DNA of 64,000 nucleotides from an uncultured Rhizobiaceae group bacterium. Its GTDB lineage: Bacteria > Pseudomonadota > Alphaproteobacteria > Rhizobiales > Rhizobiaceae. Shown one piece after another: positions 8,200 to 17,718 of the stretch. Every line of letters begins with the position of its first letter. Position 1 is the stretch's first letter. The stretch is from contig CALHBJ010000001.1 in NCBI GenBank assembly GCA_937930845.1, positions 248,001-312,000 on the forward strand. Reading direction: 5' to 3'. The translations under genes and the position numbers were made by a program. The notes beneath the pieces were generated by a model. The model did no database searches. It was given only the letters and a program-made list of their open reading frames with translations, and was not told where the DNA came from.

Positions 8200-9894
8200 T
8201 CACTCCTGGGAAGCGAGTTCGGGGATCTTGAAAATCTGGCCGATATATATGCGGCTTGGATTGCGAATTTGATCCCGATTGGCATTGTAGATGGTGGTGT
8301 AGCGAATACCGCGCCCATAGGTTTTGCGCGAAATTCGCCACAAATTATCGCCCGGTTTGATAATCACAGACGTGCCGGTGCGGATGACGTCTTCCTCCGG
8401 CTCTGCATCGGCGGCTACAACCTTGGGTGCTTCTTCAACAGCACTGGATTCCACCCCTGCCAGCGTAGTTGTGGCCGGAGACATGGATGGAGCCTTAGCT
8501 TGTGAGGCAAGTTTTGGTGTGGCTTTGGCAACCGGAGCTTTAGGGCTTTGGTCTTCGCTTGCTGGTTTCACCTGCGGTTTGGCGGTATTTGGCTCTGCAA
8601 CTGGTTCGGGAGCAGCACTGGGTTGCGGCGCGGCGGGCTCGGCTTTGGCAATAACGATTTCCTGGGTTGGTTCTGACTTCACGACATTGGGCGTTTGGGC
8701 CACGACCGGCGCGGTTTCAACTTCGTGAATCAACGGCACCTCTGCGCGGCTGATCACCTTGCCAGACCGGCCATCAATCATATCTGCGCGCACGGTGTGT
8801 CTTCCCGGCTTAAGCTGGAAATTTTTCGATAACAGAAAGCGACTGTCGGCTGTCCCGTAGGTCAGACCCACCGGCTGATCGTCAATATAGACACGTACCG
8901 CCGCACCTGGCTTGGCAGCACCAGCCACAAACACGGTTCCCTGCTCAATCTCCACAGCTTCAACTGCGACCAAAACTGACGGGCTTACCGGTGCTTGTTC
9001 AGGTGCGAGACTTGCCGTTTCTATGGGCTGCTTTTTCTCAAGCGCAGGTTTGGCATTTTCTGTTGGCGGTTGTTTTTCCGCAGAAGGCTCGGCGGCAGGT
9101 AAAACGGGATCAGCAGGCGCTTCACTGATGGCTGCGGTTTCAGTTGGCGATTCTGTCGTCGTTCTTTCGGGTTTAACCAATGGTTCTGGCGCCGGTTCTT
9201 GGACCGGCTTTGGCAATTGTTTGGCCACCTCGTCAGGCTTTTTTGTTTCAACGGGTTCCGGTTTGGCTTCCAGCGCTTTCGGCTTGATCAAGATGCGGCT
9301 TGCCGCCCCGTCTTCCGTCACCAGTGCGAGCAAATTGCCGCCTGCTTGCCGGGGTATTTGAATAATACCTCCCTGGGCGGAACGCACCGGATCTTTGCCT
9401 TCCAAAGTGGACAGCAGGTTCAGCGCATGGCTACCCGGTTCCAGCGTGCTATCGGGCAACGCGACGAAATCACCGGACGGACCGGCCTGTGTTTCAGCGA
9501 GTATGTCACCCTTGCCATCGATGACCTGGACCTTTGCGCCTGGTTCGGCCTTGCCTGCAATCAATACCGATCCGTCTTCTTCAACACGCATGATGTCGAA
9601 TGAAGGTGCCTTTGGCGCTGGCAGTGTTTCGCTGGACGGCGCTGGGTCAATCTTGGCAGGCTTTGCCGGCTGGCTTGTTTCAGGCGCAATGGCTGCTAAT
9701 TGACTGGTGTCGGCAGCTTTTGGTTTCTCAGGCGCCTTGCCGGGTGTAACGGGAGCGGTTGCTACCGGTTGTAAGTTTGAAGAAAACGAATTCAGCAAGT
9801 CCGGGCTGATCAACCCGGAATATACCGCCGTACCCGCAACGGCGATTGTGGCCGTTCCACTCAACAAAGTTGCTGCAATCCAGTTAGTGGCCAT
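8200..9894 (-). CDS. LysM-domain envelope protein with Ig-like repeats
   Basis: A 564-residue protein with an N-terminal hydrophobic segment (about 8-30) that is either a signal anchor or an uncleaved signal. Long Pro/Ala/Lys/Glu-rich stretches follow. Two similar beta modules (around 100-160 and 305-380) contain EDGSVLIAGKAEPGAKVQV-like sequence, resembling bacterial Ig-like domains. A C-terminal LysM domain (about 510-560, IKPGDNLWRISRKTYG) should bind peptidoglycan. Low-complexity linkers suggest a spacer across the periplasm. Its partner is unknown. It ends 100 bp from the divergent arsR promoter region and is transcribed alone. Confidence 0.88.
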   Translation of the reverse strand: MATNWIAATLLSGTATIAVAGTAVYSGLISPDLLNSFSSNLQPVATAPVTPGKAPEKPKAADTSQLAAIAPETSQPAKPAKIDPAPSSETLPAPKAPSFDIMRVEEDGSVLIAGKAEPGAKVQVIDGKGDILAETQAGPSGDFVALPDSTLEPGSHALNLLSTLEGKDPVRSAQGGIIQIPRQAGGNLLALVTEDGAASRILIKPKALEAKPEPVETKKPDEVAKQLPKPVQEPAPEPLVKPERTTTESPTETAAISEAPADPVLPAAEPSAEKQPPTENAKPALEKKQPIETASLAPEQAPVSPSVLVAVEAVEIEQGTVFVAGAAKPGAAVRVYIDDQPVGLTYGTADSRFLLSKNFQLKPGRHTVRADMIDGRSGKVISRAEVPLIHEVETAPVVAQTPNVVKSEPTQEIVIAKAEPAAPQPSAAPEPVAEPNTAKPQVKPASEDQSPKAPVAKATPKLASQAKAPSMSPATTTLAGVESSAVEEAPKVVAADAEPEEDVIRTGTSVIIKPGDNLWRISRKTYGRGIRYTTIYNANRDQIRNPSRIYIGQIFKIPELASQE

Positions 9895-10116
9895 ATCGCC
9901 CGTCCATTGTTGCCCCTGCTACGCAATTGTTTGAAAATTGCCCTGTGCCAATTACAAATGCGGCATGGCAAGACTGTGTTTCATCAACAGCGTATAGGTG
10001 TAAATTAGCATTGTTGCCGTGAATTTGCACCTTTTACGGCGCTGACTTGGGTAAAACCCCCGTGTATGTGAATTTCGCTGTTGACCAGATGCGCCCTGCA
10101 TCCGCCATAAGTGGGG

Positions 10117-10683
10117 ATGAACAAGCAACACATCAACAGTATTTGCGTTTATTGCGCATCTTCGCCGGGCACAGACAGTGACTATGTGGACACCGCCTAT
10201 GAATTTGGCACCCTGCTCGCCGACGCCGGAATTCGCCTGGTCTATGGTGGAGGGGACCGGGGCCTGATGGGGGCTGTGGCCCGCGGAACCCTGGCCAAGG
10301 GTGGTGCCGTTTTGGGCATCATTCCGGAATTTCTCCTCGACAAGGAACAATCCCTGGGCACATCCGATCTGGAAGGTGTCGACATGCGTGTTGTGCCCGA
10401 CATGCACACGCGCAAACACGCGATGTTTGAAGAGGCCGATGCCTTTGTTGCCCTGCCGGGGGGTATCGGCACGCTGGAAGAATTGATGGAAATTCTGACC
10501 TGGTCACAATTGCAGCGCCACACCAAACCAGTCGCGGTTTTGGACATTAACGGATTTTGGACCCCCTTTGCCGACATGCTGGACCGTATGGAGATGGCAG
10601 GGTTTTTGCACAATCCGTCCCAGGCCCGGCCAAATATCATTGCCGATGTGAGGCAATTGATCCCCACTTTGCAACGGGTCTAA
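10117..10683 (+). CDS. LOG-family (TIGR00730) nucleotide 5'-monophosphate phosphoribohydrolase
   Basis: A Rossmann-fold protein of about 188 residues. It has the family hallmarks GGGDRGLMG (about 45-55) and PGGIGTLEE (about 110-120), which bind the nucleotide and carry the catalytic Glu. Plant LOG proteins release active cytokinins from riboside monophosphates. Bacterial members act on AMP or related nucleotides, often with unclear physiology. The ATG at 10117 is chosen; a GTG two codons upstream is possible and neither has a clean ribosome site. It is divergent from the LysM gene and convergent with rarD. Confidence 0.92.
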   Translation: MNKQHINSICVYCASSPGTDSDYVDTAYEFGTLLADAGIRLVYGGGDRGLMGAVARGTLAKGGAVLGIIPEFLLDKEQSLGTSDLEGVDMRVVPDMHTRKHAMFEEADAFVALPGGIGTLEELMEILTWSQLQRHTKPVAVLDINGFWTPFADMLDRMEMAGFLHNPSQARPNIIADVRQLIPTLQRV

Positions 10684-10694
10684 CGCTTTAGGGA

Positions 10695-11594
10695 TTAACG
10701 GGCCTTGTCCCGAAGCAAATCCCACGAATAAAGTGCCAAAGCGGCCCATATCATGACGAAGGTAACGCCCTGCCAAAAGTCCATGTCTTCTTCGAACAGT
10801 GTGAACGCGATGATGAAGATCATGCTGGGCGCGATATATTGCATCACGCCAAGGGTCGCTAAGCGCAGACCCTTGGCACCAAATGCATAAAGGATCAGAG
10901 GAATGGCGGTAACCGGACCAGCAACGAGAAGAAGCCAGCCTTCATTGTTGACCAAATCAAGGTGCCCCTGCCCTTTGGAGGCCAACCACAACAGGTATCC
11001 CGCGGCAATTGGAAACAGCAACACAATTTCCATCATAAACCCCTGGGTCGGTCCGACCGCCACCGTCTTGCGGAAATATCCATAGGCGGCAAACGACATG
11101 GCAAGAACGAGGGACACCCAAGGAAACACCCCACCGGCAACCGTGCGCAGCAAAACGGCCGCAAACGCCAATGCAACAGCAAAAGCCTGAAACCGGGTCA
11201 GCCGTTCGCCGAGTAATGCCCAACCAAGCAATACCGTCAGCAATGGATTGATATAATATCCAAGCGCGGTTTCAGACGCGATGTTTTGGGCAATTGCCCA
11301 CACATACAACCCCCAATTGATGCTGATCAGCCCCGCGGTCAGCGCCATCATCAATACAATGCGGCCATTGGCGAAGAGACTGCGCAATTCACCCAGCCTG
11401 CCTTGCAAGGCAATCACGAGGCCCGCAACCGGCAATGACCACACAACGCGATGTGCGAGCATTTCGACCGGCGGCACGCCTTCGGTTGCCTTGAAATAAA
11501 GCGGCAGGAAACCCCACAACAGATAGGCGCTGAATGCGTAAAAAAAACCAGCGCGGGAATCGCTCGATCTGGCCTGGGGCGATGCAGCACTCAA
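10695..11594 (-). CDS. rarD: RarD/EamA-family inner-membrane transporter
   Basis: About 299 residues with ten hydrophobic segments. The N-terminus GFFYAFSAYLLWGFLPLYFK is typical of RarD, a drug/metabolite-superfamily permease whose substrate is unknown. The open frame extends upstream into cimA, but that extension does not look like the family. A TTG at 11594 overlaps the cimA stop as TTGA and starts the protein shortly before the first helix, so I choose it; this implies coupling to cimA translation. It is the last gene of the cysS - unknown - cimA - rarD unit. Confidence 0.88.
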   Translation of the reverse strand: MSAASPQARSSDSRAGFFYAFSAYLLWGFLPLYFKATEGVPPVEMLAHRVVWSLPVAGLVIALQGRLGELRSLFANGRIVLMMALTAGLISINWGLYVWAIAQNIASETALGYYINPLLTVLLGWALLGERLTRFQAFAVALAFAAVLLRTVAGGVFPWVSLVLAMSFAAYGYFRKTVAVGPTQGFMMEIVLLFPIAAGYLLWLASKGQGHLDLVNNEGWLLLVAGPVTAIPLILYAFGAKGLRLATLGVMQYIAPSMIFIIAFTLFEEDMDFWQGVTFVMIWAALALYSWDLLRDKAR

Positions 11595-13186
11595 TGGGAT
11601 GCACCAACTTTCACCAGCCGGTAATTCAAACTGTCGATCAGCGCCTGAAAGCTGGCATCTATGATGTTGTCGGACACACCAACCGTCCACCAGCGTTCGC
11701 CTTTTTCATCGATCGATTCAATGAGAACACGGGTAATCGCCTCGGTGCCGCCATTGAGAATGCGCACCTTGTAGTCGGCCAATTCCAGCCCTTCGATCTG
11801 ATCCTGATAAGCGCCCAGGTCGCTGCGCAAAGCCCGGTCCAATGCGTTGACCGGACCATTGCCCTCTGCCACCGAAAGCAGCCTTTGGTCGCCCACATTC
11901 AATTTAACAACGGCTTCCGAAACGGTAACGATTTCACCCATTGCGTTGAAACGCCTTTCGACGGTGGTGCGGAAACTTTCCACTTTGAAAAACTCCGGCA
12001 CGGTGCCCAGTGTGCGACGCGCAAGCAGTTCAAAGCTCGCTTCCGCTGCTTCATAGGCATATCCCTGCGCTTCGCGCTCTTTCACCAGGGCGATCAAAGT
12101 GTCGAGTTTGGGATTGTTCTTTTCAACCTCGATACCCCGGCGCGAAAGCTGGTCGAGAAAATTCGATTTTCCACCCTGATCGGACACCATCAAATTGCGT
12201 TTATTGCCAACGCTTTCCGGGGGCACATGTTCGTAGGTTGACGGGTCTTTCAAAAGTGCAGACGCATGAATGCCCGCCTTGGTGGCAAAGGCCGAAGACC
12301 CCACATAAGGCGACTGGCTGTGGGGCGCGCGGTTCAGCAATTCATCAAACATGCGCGACAAACGTGACAGGTCGCGCAGTTTTTCCTTGGAAATCCCGAT
12401 GTCAAATTTGTCGCGATAAACCGGTTTGAGCGCCAGCGTTGGTATCAGGCTGATAAGATTGGCATTGCCGCACCGTTCACCAATACCATTGATGGTGCCC
12501 TGAACCTGGCGCGCGCCAGCTTCAACAGCTGCAAGCGAGTTTGCCACCGCCTGATCCGTATCATTATGGGCATGGATGCCAATATTTTCGCCCGGTATCT
12601 CGCGGCACACTATTTCGACTATCTCGCGCACTTCGGCAGGTTGTGATCCGCCATTTGTGTCACACAATACAACCCACCGGGCGCCCGACTTGTAGGCGGC
12701 ACGGGCGCAAGCCATGGCATATTCGGGATTGGCCTTGTAACCGTCGAAAAAGTGTTCACAGTCCACAAGGGCTTCCTTGCCCGCCGCCAGCGCGGCATTG
12801 ACCGAAGCTTCAATATTTTCGATGTTTTCGTCATTGGTGCAGCCCAGCGCCACACGCACGTGCAAATCCCAGGCCTTTGCCACAAAACAAATCGCCGATG
12901 CCGATGATGCTGTCAGAGCGGCAAGGCCAGGGTCGTTGGATGCTGAAACCCCTGCCCGCTTGGTCATGCCAAAGGCGGTGAACGTGGCACTGTTTGTGCG
13001 CGCTTGCCCAAAAAACGCCGTGTCGGTTGGATTCGCGCCAGGATAACCACCCTCAATATAGTCAATGCCAAACTCATCGAGCATTTGGCAGATCGCCATT
13101 TTGTCTTCGAGGGAAAAATCCACGCCGGGGGTTTGTGCCCCGTCGCGCAAGGTGGTGTCGAACAATGTGATGATTTGTTTGGTCAT
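11591..13186 (-). CDS. cimA: citramalate synthase (TIGR00977)
   Basis: A 531-residue member of the alpha-isopropylmalate/homocitrate synthase superfamily. The N-terminal TIM barrel begins with FDTTLRDGAQTPGV, and metal-site histidines lie in IGIHAHND. A C-terminal LeuA-type dimer domain (about 385-520) probably provides feedback control. Citramalate synthase condenses pyruvate and acetyl-CoA, a threonine-independent route to 2-oxobutanoate for isoleucine. Assignment to TIGR00977 rather than LeuA rests on the spacing and the GGYPGANPTDTAFF segment. The ATG overlaps the upstream stop as ATGA. Confidence 0.9.
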   Translation of the reverse strand: MTKQIITLFDTTLRDGAQTPGVDFSLEDKMAICQMLDEFGIDYIEGGYPGANPTDTAFFGQARTNSATFTAFGMTKRAGVSASNDPGLAALTASSASAICFVAKAWDLHVRVALGCTNDENIENIEASVNAALAAGKEALVDCEHFFDGYKANPEYAMACARAAYKSGARWVVLCDTNGGSQPAEVREIVEIVCREIPGENIGIHAHNDTDQAVANSLAAVEAGARQVQGTINGIGERCGNANLISLIPTLALKPVYRDKFDIGISKEKLRDLSRLSRMFDELLNRAPHSQSPYVGSSAFATKAGIHASALLKDPSTYEHVPPESVGNKRNLMVSDQGGKSNFLDQLSRRGIEVEKNNPKLDTLIALVKEREAQGYAYEAAEASFELLARRTLGTVPEFFKVESFRTTVERRFNAMGEIVTVSEAVVKLNVGDQRLLSVAEGNGPVNALDRALRSDLGAYQDQIEGLELADYKVRILNGGTEAITRVLIESIDEKGERWWTVGVSDNIIDASFQALIDSLNYRLVKVGASH

Positions 13187-13821
13187 TTCTTTCTTGCCTC
13201 ACGTCTCTCGCGGACGAACTTGATGATCTCGGCTTCACGATCATTGATGTGTTTTTTTACCCTGGCGGCCATTGCAACCGCACTGTCATTCAGTGCTGCC
13301 AAATCCTGTTGCAGGTCTCGCTGGAGTTCCTGCAATTTAATTTCGCTTTGGGGACGGCCCTTGAGCAATTCATTCCGCTGGGCCTGATAGGCTGCCAATT
13401 GGGTTTGCGTTTGCATCCGGAGATGATTGGCTGACCGCTGAATATTGCCGTTCATGTCCAAACGTGCCGCCTCTTTGATCTGCTGCTCAATTCGTTCCAA
13501 AGACTGGCCATCCCCATACAGGACGGGTGCATCGAATTTATCCAGGTTTGTCGTGGTAATGTTGACATTAAAGCTGGTGTGGCCCGGATTGGGCACGGTT
13601 GACCTGATGGCCCAATCACCCAGGTTTTGCTGGACGACGGATGCAGCATAAGCCAACAGCCCGGCGCCAAGCCCTATCGCCACAGCGACGACCACCCATT
13701 GGGACCGAACCGTGCGGCCACGCTTTTTCCTTACCTTGAGAACATGGCCACCGTGACGGCCAAATTCCACCGCCGGATTGTCTACAATATCTTTTGAGGC
13801 ATTGCCCAAACCGATGTTCAC
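13183..13821 (-). CDS. conserved single-pass membrane protein with coiled coil, unknown function
   Basis: A 212-residue protein not recognised by name. One transmembrane segment (about 41-60, [20 protein letters not shown]) follows a basic cytosolic N-terminus (KVRKKRGR). A periplasmic part comes next, ending in a charged, probably helical or coiled-coil region (about 105-212) rich in Gln, Arg and Glu. It starts with GTG overlapping the cysS stop as GTGA and ends overlapping the cimA start, so it is translated within the same unit. No catalytic motif is visible. Confidence 0.8.
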   Translation of the reverse strand: MNIGLGNASKDIVDNPAVEFGRHGGHVLKVRKKRGRTVRSQWVVVAVAIGLGAGLLAYAASVVQQNLGDWAIRSTVPNPGHTSFNVNITTTNLDKFDAPVLYGDGQSLERIEQQIKEAARLDMNGNIQRSANHLRMQTQTQLAAYQAQRNELLKGRPQSEIKLQELQRDLQQDLAALNDSAVAMAARVKKHINDREAEIIKFVRERREARKK

Positions 13822-15515
13822 CGCACCACTTCCCAGGTTGTGATGCGTTCGCCGGTTTGTGAATCTTTTGAATCCTTTAGCTGTATTCCCTGAGCCAACA
13901 GTTCATCGCGAATGCGGTCCGCCTCACCCCAGTTCTTGTCGGCGATAAAGGCGAGGCGTTGCGCGATCAGCGGCTGTATTTCTTCGTCGGTTAGTTCGAC
14001 TGCCCGTATCTTCCAAGCTCCAGGAAATATTGTTGTCACCGTCAGTCCATCAGCAACGAGCTCTGCAATCATTGATTTGCTTGACTTGATGTTATTGTTT
14101 GCCGAGAAGGCCCTTAAGGAATTAAGTTCATTGCGCAGCCGCTTTGTAACATCTAGCGAGACGTCTAAACCGATCGAGAGTACACTGAATCTTCGTTCGT
14201 CCAACAATCCTAAGAATGACATATCACTGTACCATTGAAGAGCGGCCTTGAGACCATAACCCGACACGGAAACTCTTAGCTCTCGCAGGTGTGAAATCGC
14301 TCCTGGTAAATTCAGATCATTTGATAGCTCAGCAATCAGTTCAGAAGATACCGGAGGAAGGCGGTCGCTGAAATCATCTGAGAATGATCCATTGTCGAAT
14401 AAATTATTTTCTTCAAATACATGACTGACCAGAGCGGTTCCTTCTCGAAGTTCTCTGAAAGCCTGCGAAAGGCGACGACTAGTGAAATCGATTGGCTCCC
14501 GATAATGCGTCATTAACATCGCCAAGCGAACGGCATCGCCAGGCCATGCATGCCCACCCACCTTATCGGTTTCAAGCACCTCGTTGACGGTGTGGAAATT
14601 ACCGAGAGATTTCGACATTTTCTCACCTTCGACCTGCAAAAATCCGTTATGCATCCACACATTGGCCATCACGTCTGTGCCATGGCAGCAGCGCGACTGG
14701 GCGATCTCGTTTTCATGATGGGGGAAAATCAAATCCAGCCCACCGCCGTGAATGTCAAACGTCTGACCAAGATAGGCTTCGCTCATGGCCGAGCATTCAA
14801 TGTGCCAGCCGGGCCGCCCGTGAATCACGCTTCCGTTGAAAGTGCCATCCCACCCTGGTTCGCTATCGCTGCTTTGTTTCCATAGGACAAAATCGCCTGG
14901 ATTTTCCTTGTGGGATTCCACAGCCACGCGGGCACCCGCCTGCTGATCTTCCAGCTTGCGATTGGAGAGCGCGCCATAGTCGCCCATGGAATTCACGCGG
15001 AACAGCACTTCCTTGCCGTGCCCGCCTTCGGCGATATAGGCATGGCCCTTGTCCAGCAAGGTCTGGATCATTGAAACCATATCGGCTTTGCCGTCTTCGC
15101 GTGGCAACACAAATTCGGTCGCGCGGGGTTCGTGGCTTGGTTCAAGGCAGCCAAGCGCGCGCATGTCGTTTTGAAACTGATGCGCCGTTTTTTCCGTGAC
15201 CCGCCTTATGGCCTCATTTAGCGGCAGGTCAGGAAAATCACGCACGGCGCGGGCGTTAATCTTATCGTCCACATCGGTAATGTTGCGCACATAGGTGACG
15301 TGGTTTTCGCCATAGATATGACGCAACAATCGGTACAAGACATCAAAAACGATGACCGGACGGGCATTACCTATATGGGCAAAATCATAAACCGTTGGGC
15401 CACACACATACATGCGCACATTGTCGGGATCGATTGGCACGAACCTCGCCTTTGAGCGCGTGAGCGTGTTGTACAGGTTCAACTGCGGTTCCTGGGGCAG
15501 ATTTTCTTCGGCCAC
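13818..15515 (-). CDS. cysS: cysteinyl-tRNA synthetase with long, atypical C-terminal region
   Basis: Charges tRNA-Cys. The class I signatures are present: HIGN near residue 47 and KMSKS (EKMSKSLGN) near residue 300. The zinc-site Cys in YVCGPTVYD and the segments [10 protein letters not shown] and HHENEIAQS fit the family. The length of 565 residues exceeds the usual ~460. The excess lies between about residues 370 and 500, before the conserved end [18 protein letters not shown]. The DNA there (about 14030-14500) is visibly AT-richer than the rest of the gene, suggesting an acquired or diverged C-terminal segment. The start is GTG at 15515, preceded by a GAGGATGAAGAAG purine-rich stretch. 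Confidence 0.93.
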   Translation of the reverse strand: MAEENLPQEPQLNLYNTLTRSKARFVPIDPDNVRMYVCGPTVYDFAHIGNARPVIVFDVLYRLLRHIYGENHVTYVRNITDVDDKINARAVRDFPDLPLNEAIRRVTEKTAHQFQNDMRALGCLEPSHEPRATEFVLPREDGKADMVSMIQTLLDKGHAYIAEGGHGKEVLFRVNSMGDYGALSNRKLEDQQAGARVAVESHKENPGDFVLWKQSSDSEPGWDGTFNGSVIHGRPGWHIECSAMSEAYLGQTFDIHGGGLDLIFPHHENEIAQSRCCHGTDVMANVWMHNGFLQVEGEKMSKSLGNFHTVNEVLETDKVGGHAWPGDAVRLAMLMTHYREPIDFTSRRLSQAFRELREGTALVSHVFEENNLFDNGSFSDDFSDRLPPVSSELIAELSNDLNLPGAISHLRELRVSVSGYGLKAALQWYSDMSFLGLLDERRFSVLSIGLDVSLDVTKRLRNELNSLRAFSANNNIKSSKSMIAELVADGLTVTTIFPGAWKIRAVELTDEEIQPLIAQRLAFIADKNWGEADRIRDELLAQGIQLKDSKDSQTGERITTWEVVR

Positions 15516-15553
15516 GGCTTCTTCATCCTCTTTGGCGCACCTGAACGGGGCGC

Positions 15554-15586
15554 AAACAAATATCCCGGCTGGCCGGATGTTTGTTT
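15554..15586. repeat. stem-loop in the argO-like/cysS intergenic region
   Basis: Arms AAACAAATATCC and GGATGTTTGTTT pair over 12 positions, with one T-G wobble, around a 9-base loop. It lies in the 248-bp gap between the LysE-type gene and the cysS start. The A-rich base on one side and T-rich base on the other would suit a weak two-way terminator. It could end the upstream minus-strand transcript. The rest of this gap shows no gene. Confidence 0.4.
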
Positions 15587-15763
15587 CTCAATTTGCAAAA
15601 GGACGTAAACAACCGGGCCAGCAATGTCGCTAGCAAATAATGATCTCACAAATGCAAATGGCTGATTTCGCCATAGCAGAGTTCTCGATGATCAGTTGAT
15701 TGTTCATGTGTTTCTTATCGTCGTTTGTCTGTTCAACGTCAAGATGGGACATCAATGCCTGTT

Positions 15764-16372
15764 TCAAGAAAACGCGCGCACGAACAGGGATAATGCCAAC
15801 AGGGCCATAATGATGCCGATGATGATATCGAGAACCATCCAAGCCTTTGGATTCCTAAAGGCCGGCACCAGCCAGATCGCGCCATATCCAAGCGAGAAAA
15901 ACCACACAAATGATGCCGACATTGCACCGATGGCAAAATACATCCGTTCAACGCCTGGATATTGCCCCGATACGCCCCCAACAAGAACCACCGTATCGAG
16001 ATAGACATGGGGGTTGAGAAAGGTGAAGGCCAGCAATGTGGCAAGGGATTGGGCCAGCCGGTTCCCCACCGTATCAGCCGGATCGAGGCTGGAGGAAACA
16101 AAGGCCCGGCGAAATGCCGATATCGAATACAGGGTCAGGAAAATCGCACCACCAATCGTGACGTAGAACAGCAGGGTTTTGTTGGATTGAACCAGCGTCC
16201 CCATGCCGGCAATGCCCAATGCAATGAGTGCAGCATCAGAAAGGGCAGCCACCAGACACAAAATAAAAACATGCTGTCGCAAAAGGCCCTGGCGCAGCAA
16301 AAAAGCGTTTTGCGCGCCAATTGCGATGATCAATCCGCCGCCCAGCAAAAAACCCTCGAATGCTGACAACAT
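15764..16372 (-). CDS. LysE/ArgO-family amino-acid exporter
   Basis: A 202-residue inner-membrane protein with about six hydrophobic segments. The family signature AIGAQNAFLLRQGLLRQH lies near residues 17-34, and a second conserved stretch, TFLNPHVYLDTVVLVGG, near 115-131. Members export arginine, lysine or analogues such as canavanine. The closeness to ArgO (YggA) is suggested by the QNAFLLRQGL pattern, but the substrate is not proven. It lies 11 bp downstream of the SRAP gene on the same strand, so the two probably share a transcript. Confidence 0.9.
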   Translation of the reverse strand: MLSAFEGFLLGGGLIIAIGAQNAFLLRQGLLRQHVFILCLVAALSDAALIALGIAGMGTLVQSNKTLLFYVTIGGAIFLTLYSISAFRRAFVSSSLDPADTVGNRLAQSLATLLAFTFLNPHVYLDTVVLVGGVSGQYPGVERMYFAIGAMSASFVWFFSLGYGAIWLVPAFRNPKAWMVLDIIIGIIMALLALSLFVRAFS

Positions 16373-16383
16373 TTGCCGCCCCC

Positions 16384-17124
16384 TTAAAACATCGACAATT
16401 GTGTATCGTCGTTCGATGTATCGGCATCGGTTGCGGCAATATCAACCCGCTCCTGGATCGCTGGGGAATTATTGACCACTTTGTTCACCGCATCGCCTAC
16501 GGGCACGAGTTCGAAATAGTCGTCATCTATGGGGGTGAGCAGGTCTGCCACATCTCTTGGCTCCTGGGACCGGCAGTCCAGCCAACGGGCAAAATCTTCG
16601 CGTTTGATGACAAGTGGCAAACGGTGGTGAACCGGAGCAAATGTCTCATTGGCGGCGGTGGTCAATATGCAGCCGGTGTCGATCTCACTGCCATTGGCAT
16701 CGGCATAGGTTTCCATCAAACCGCCAAAGGCGACAATACCACAATCCCTGGGGCGCACCCAATAGGGCTGGCTCTTGCGCCCTTTACCAAACCGTTTCCA
16801 TTCATAAAAACCGCTTACTGGTATGAGCACACGCCGGTGACGCATGGCAGTTCTGAATGAAGGCTTCTCGGCGGCGGTTTCGCTGCGCGCATTTATCAGC
16901 AACGTAAATTCGGCCGGATCTTTTACCCAGGCGGGCACAAGTCCCCAGCGAACCAATTGCGCCACACGCTCCCCGCCATTGGTTTCATGGACAACGGCAA
17001 TCGGTTGTGTCGGTGCAATGTTGTAGCGCGGTGGCATTTGCGGCGACATGTGGGTCGGCCGGATCAGTGAGAAATACTCAAACAGTTGCTCCCAGGGCAC
17101 CATCAGACCAATTCTGCCACACAT
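16384..17124 (-). CDS. SRAP-domain abasic-site processing protein (YedK/HMCES family)
   Basis: Forms a covalent thiazolidine link to abasic sites in single-stranded DNA through the invariant N-terminal cysteine (Cys2 of MCGRIG). This shields the lesion during replication. Other family residues are visible: NIAPTQ, LLINARSETAAEKPSFR, RVLIPVSGFYEWKR and APVHHRLPLVI. At 246 residues it is a normal length. The start is fixed because Cys2 must follow the initiator Met. It is divergent from a NUDIX gene and followed by the LysE-type exporter. Confidence 0.94.
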   Translation of the reverse strand: MCGRIGLMVPWEQLFEYFSLIRPTHMSPQMPPRYNIAPTQPIAVVHETNGGERVAQLVRWGLVPAWVKDPAEFTLLINARSETAAEKPSFRTAMRHRRVLIPVSGFYEWKRFGKGRKSQPYWVRPRDCGIVAFGGLMETYADANGSEIDTGCILTTAANETFAPVHHRLPLVIKREDFARWLDCRSQEPRDVADLLTPIDDDYFELVPVGDAVNKVVNNSPAIQERVDIAATDADTSNDDTQLSMF

Positions 17125-17190
17125 ACCAACCCGCCACTTTCCAACCTTGCCGCCTTACGCCTATACACGCGCCGATGAGACAGGCGAAGG

Positions 17191-17673
17191 GTGCAGGCTG
17201 AATTTTTGACGGATCGACATTATCCCAAATCGCCGCTTTTGGCCGCTTGCGTTGCAATTTGGCGCAATGACAGGGTTTTGCTGGCCATGCGCTCAGTTCC
17301 TCCCAACCCGGACAAATGGGCCATGCCCGGCGGTCTTGTGGAAGTTGGGGAAACTCTGGAAGCCGCAGCGATCCGCGAAATCCGCGAAGAAACCAGTCTC
17401 CACATCCAGCGTCCCAAGTTCATGCGATATATTGAGATCATCCAAAACGATGCACAGGGGCACACGCAGTTTCATTATGTGCTTGGCGTATTTGTTGCCC
17501 ACGCCCCGGCAGGAACGGCAATTGCTGGCGACGATGCTGCAGATGTGGGCTGGTTCACGCTTGAAGAAATAAGCGATCTCAACTGCACCGCGCGGACGCT
17601 GGAACTGACCAGCGAAAGCCGCCGCGTGTTGTTTGGAAACGACGAACAAGCAAATGTCGACTTATCGAATTGA
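17191..17673 (+). CDS. NUDIX hydrolase
   Basis: About 160 residues. A complete Nudix box spans residues 47-69: GGLVEVGETLEAAAIREIRE followed by ETSL. Nudix enzymes cleave nucleoside diphosphates linked to another group, in the style of ADP-ribose or NADH pyrophosphatases. The PNPDKWAMPGG lead-in fits this class, but the exact substrate cannot be deduced. The start is taken as GTG at 17191 behind CGAAGG; an in-frame TTG at 17206 is an alternative. It is probably co-transcribed with the TIGR02301 gene that follows after 45 bp. Confidence 0.88.
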   Translation: MQAEFLTDRHYPKSPLLAACVAIWRNDRVLLAMRSVPPNPDKWAMPGGLVEVGETLEAAAIREIREETSLHIQRPKFMRYIEIIQNDAQGHTQFHYVLGVFVAHAPAGTAIAGDDAADVGWFTLEEISDLNCTARTLELTSESRRVLFGNDEQANVDLSN

Positions 17674-17718
17674 GCAAAAGGCCTTTTCGTCGGCACGGCC
17701 AAGCGCTATGTCTTGCCC

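Noticed and set aside
13990-14530. Insertion sequence or intein in cysS
   Set aside because: No terminal repeats, target duplication, or intein splice residues; the frame simply continues with different composition.
15516-15763. Possible gene or RNA in the 248-bp gap before cysS
   Set aside because: Only short frames without ribosome sites and no tRNA-like fold; one hairpin was kept as a feature.
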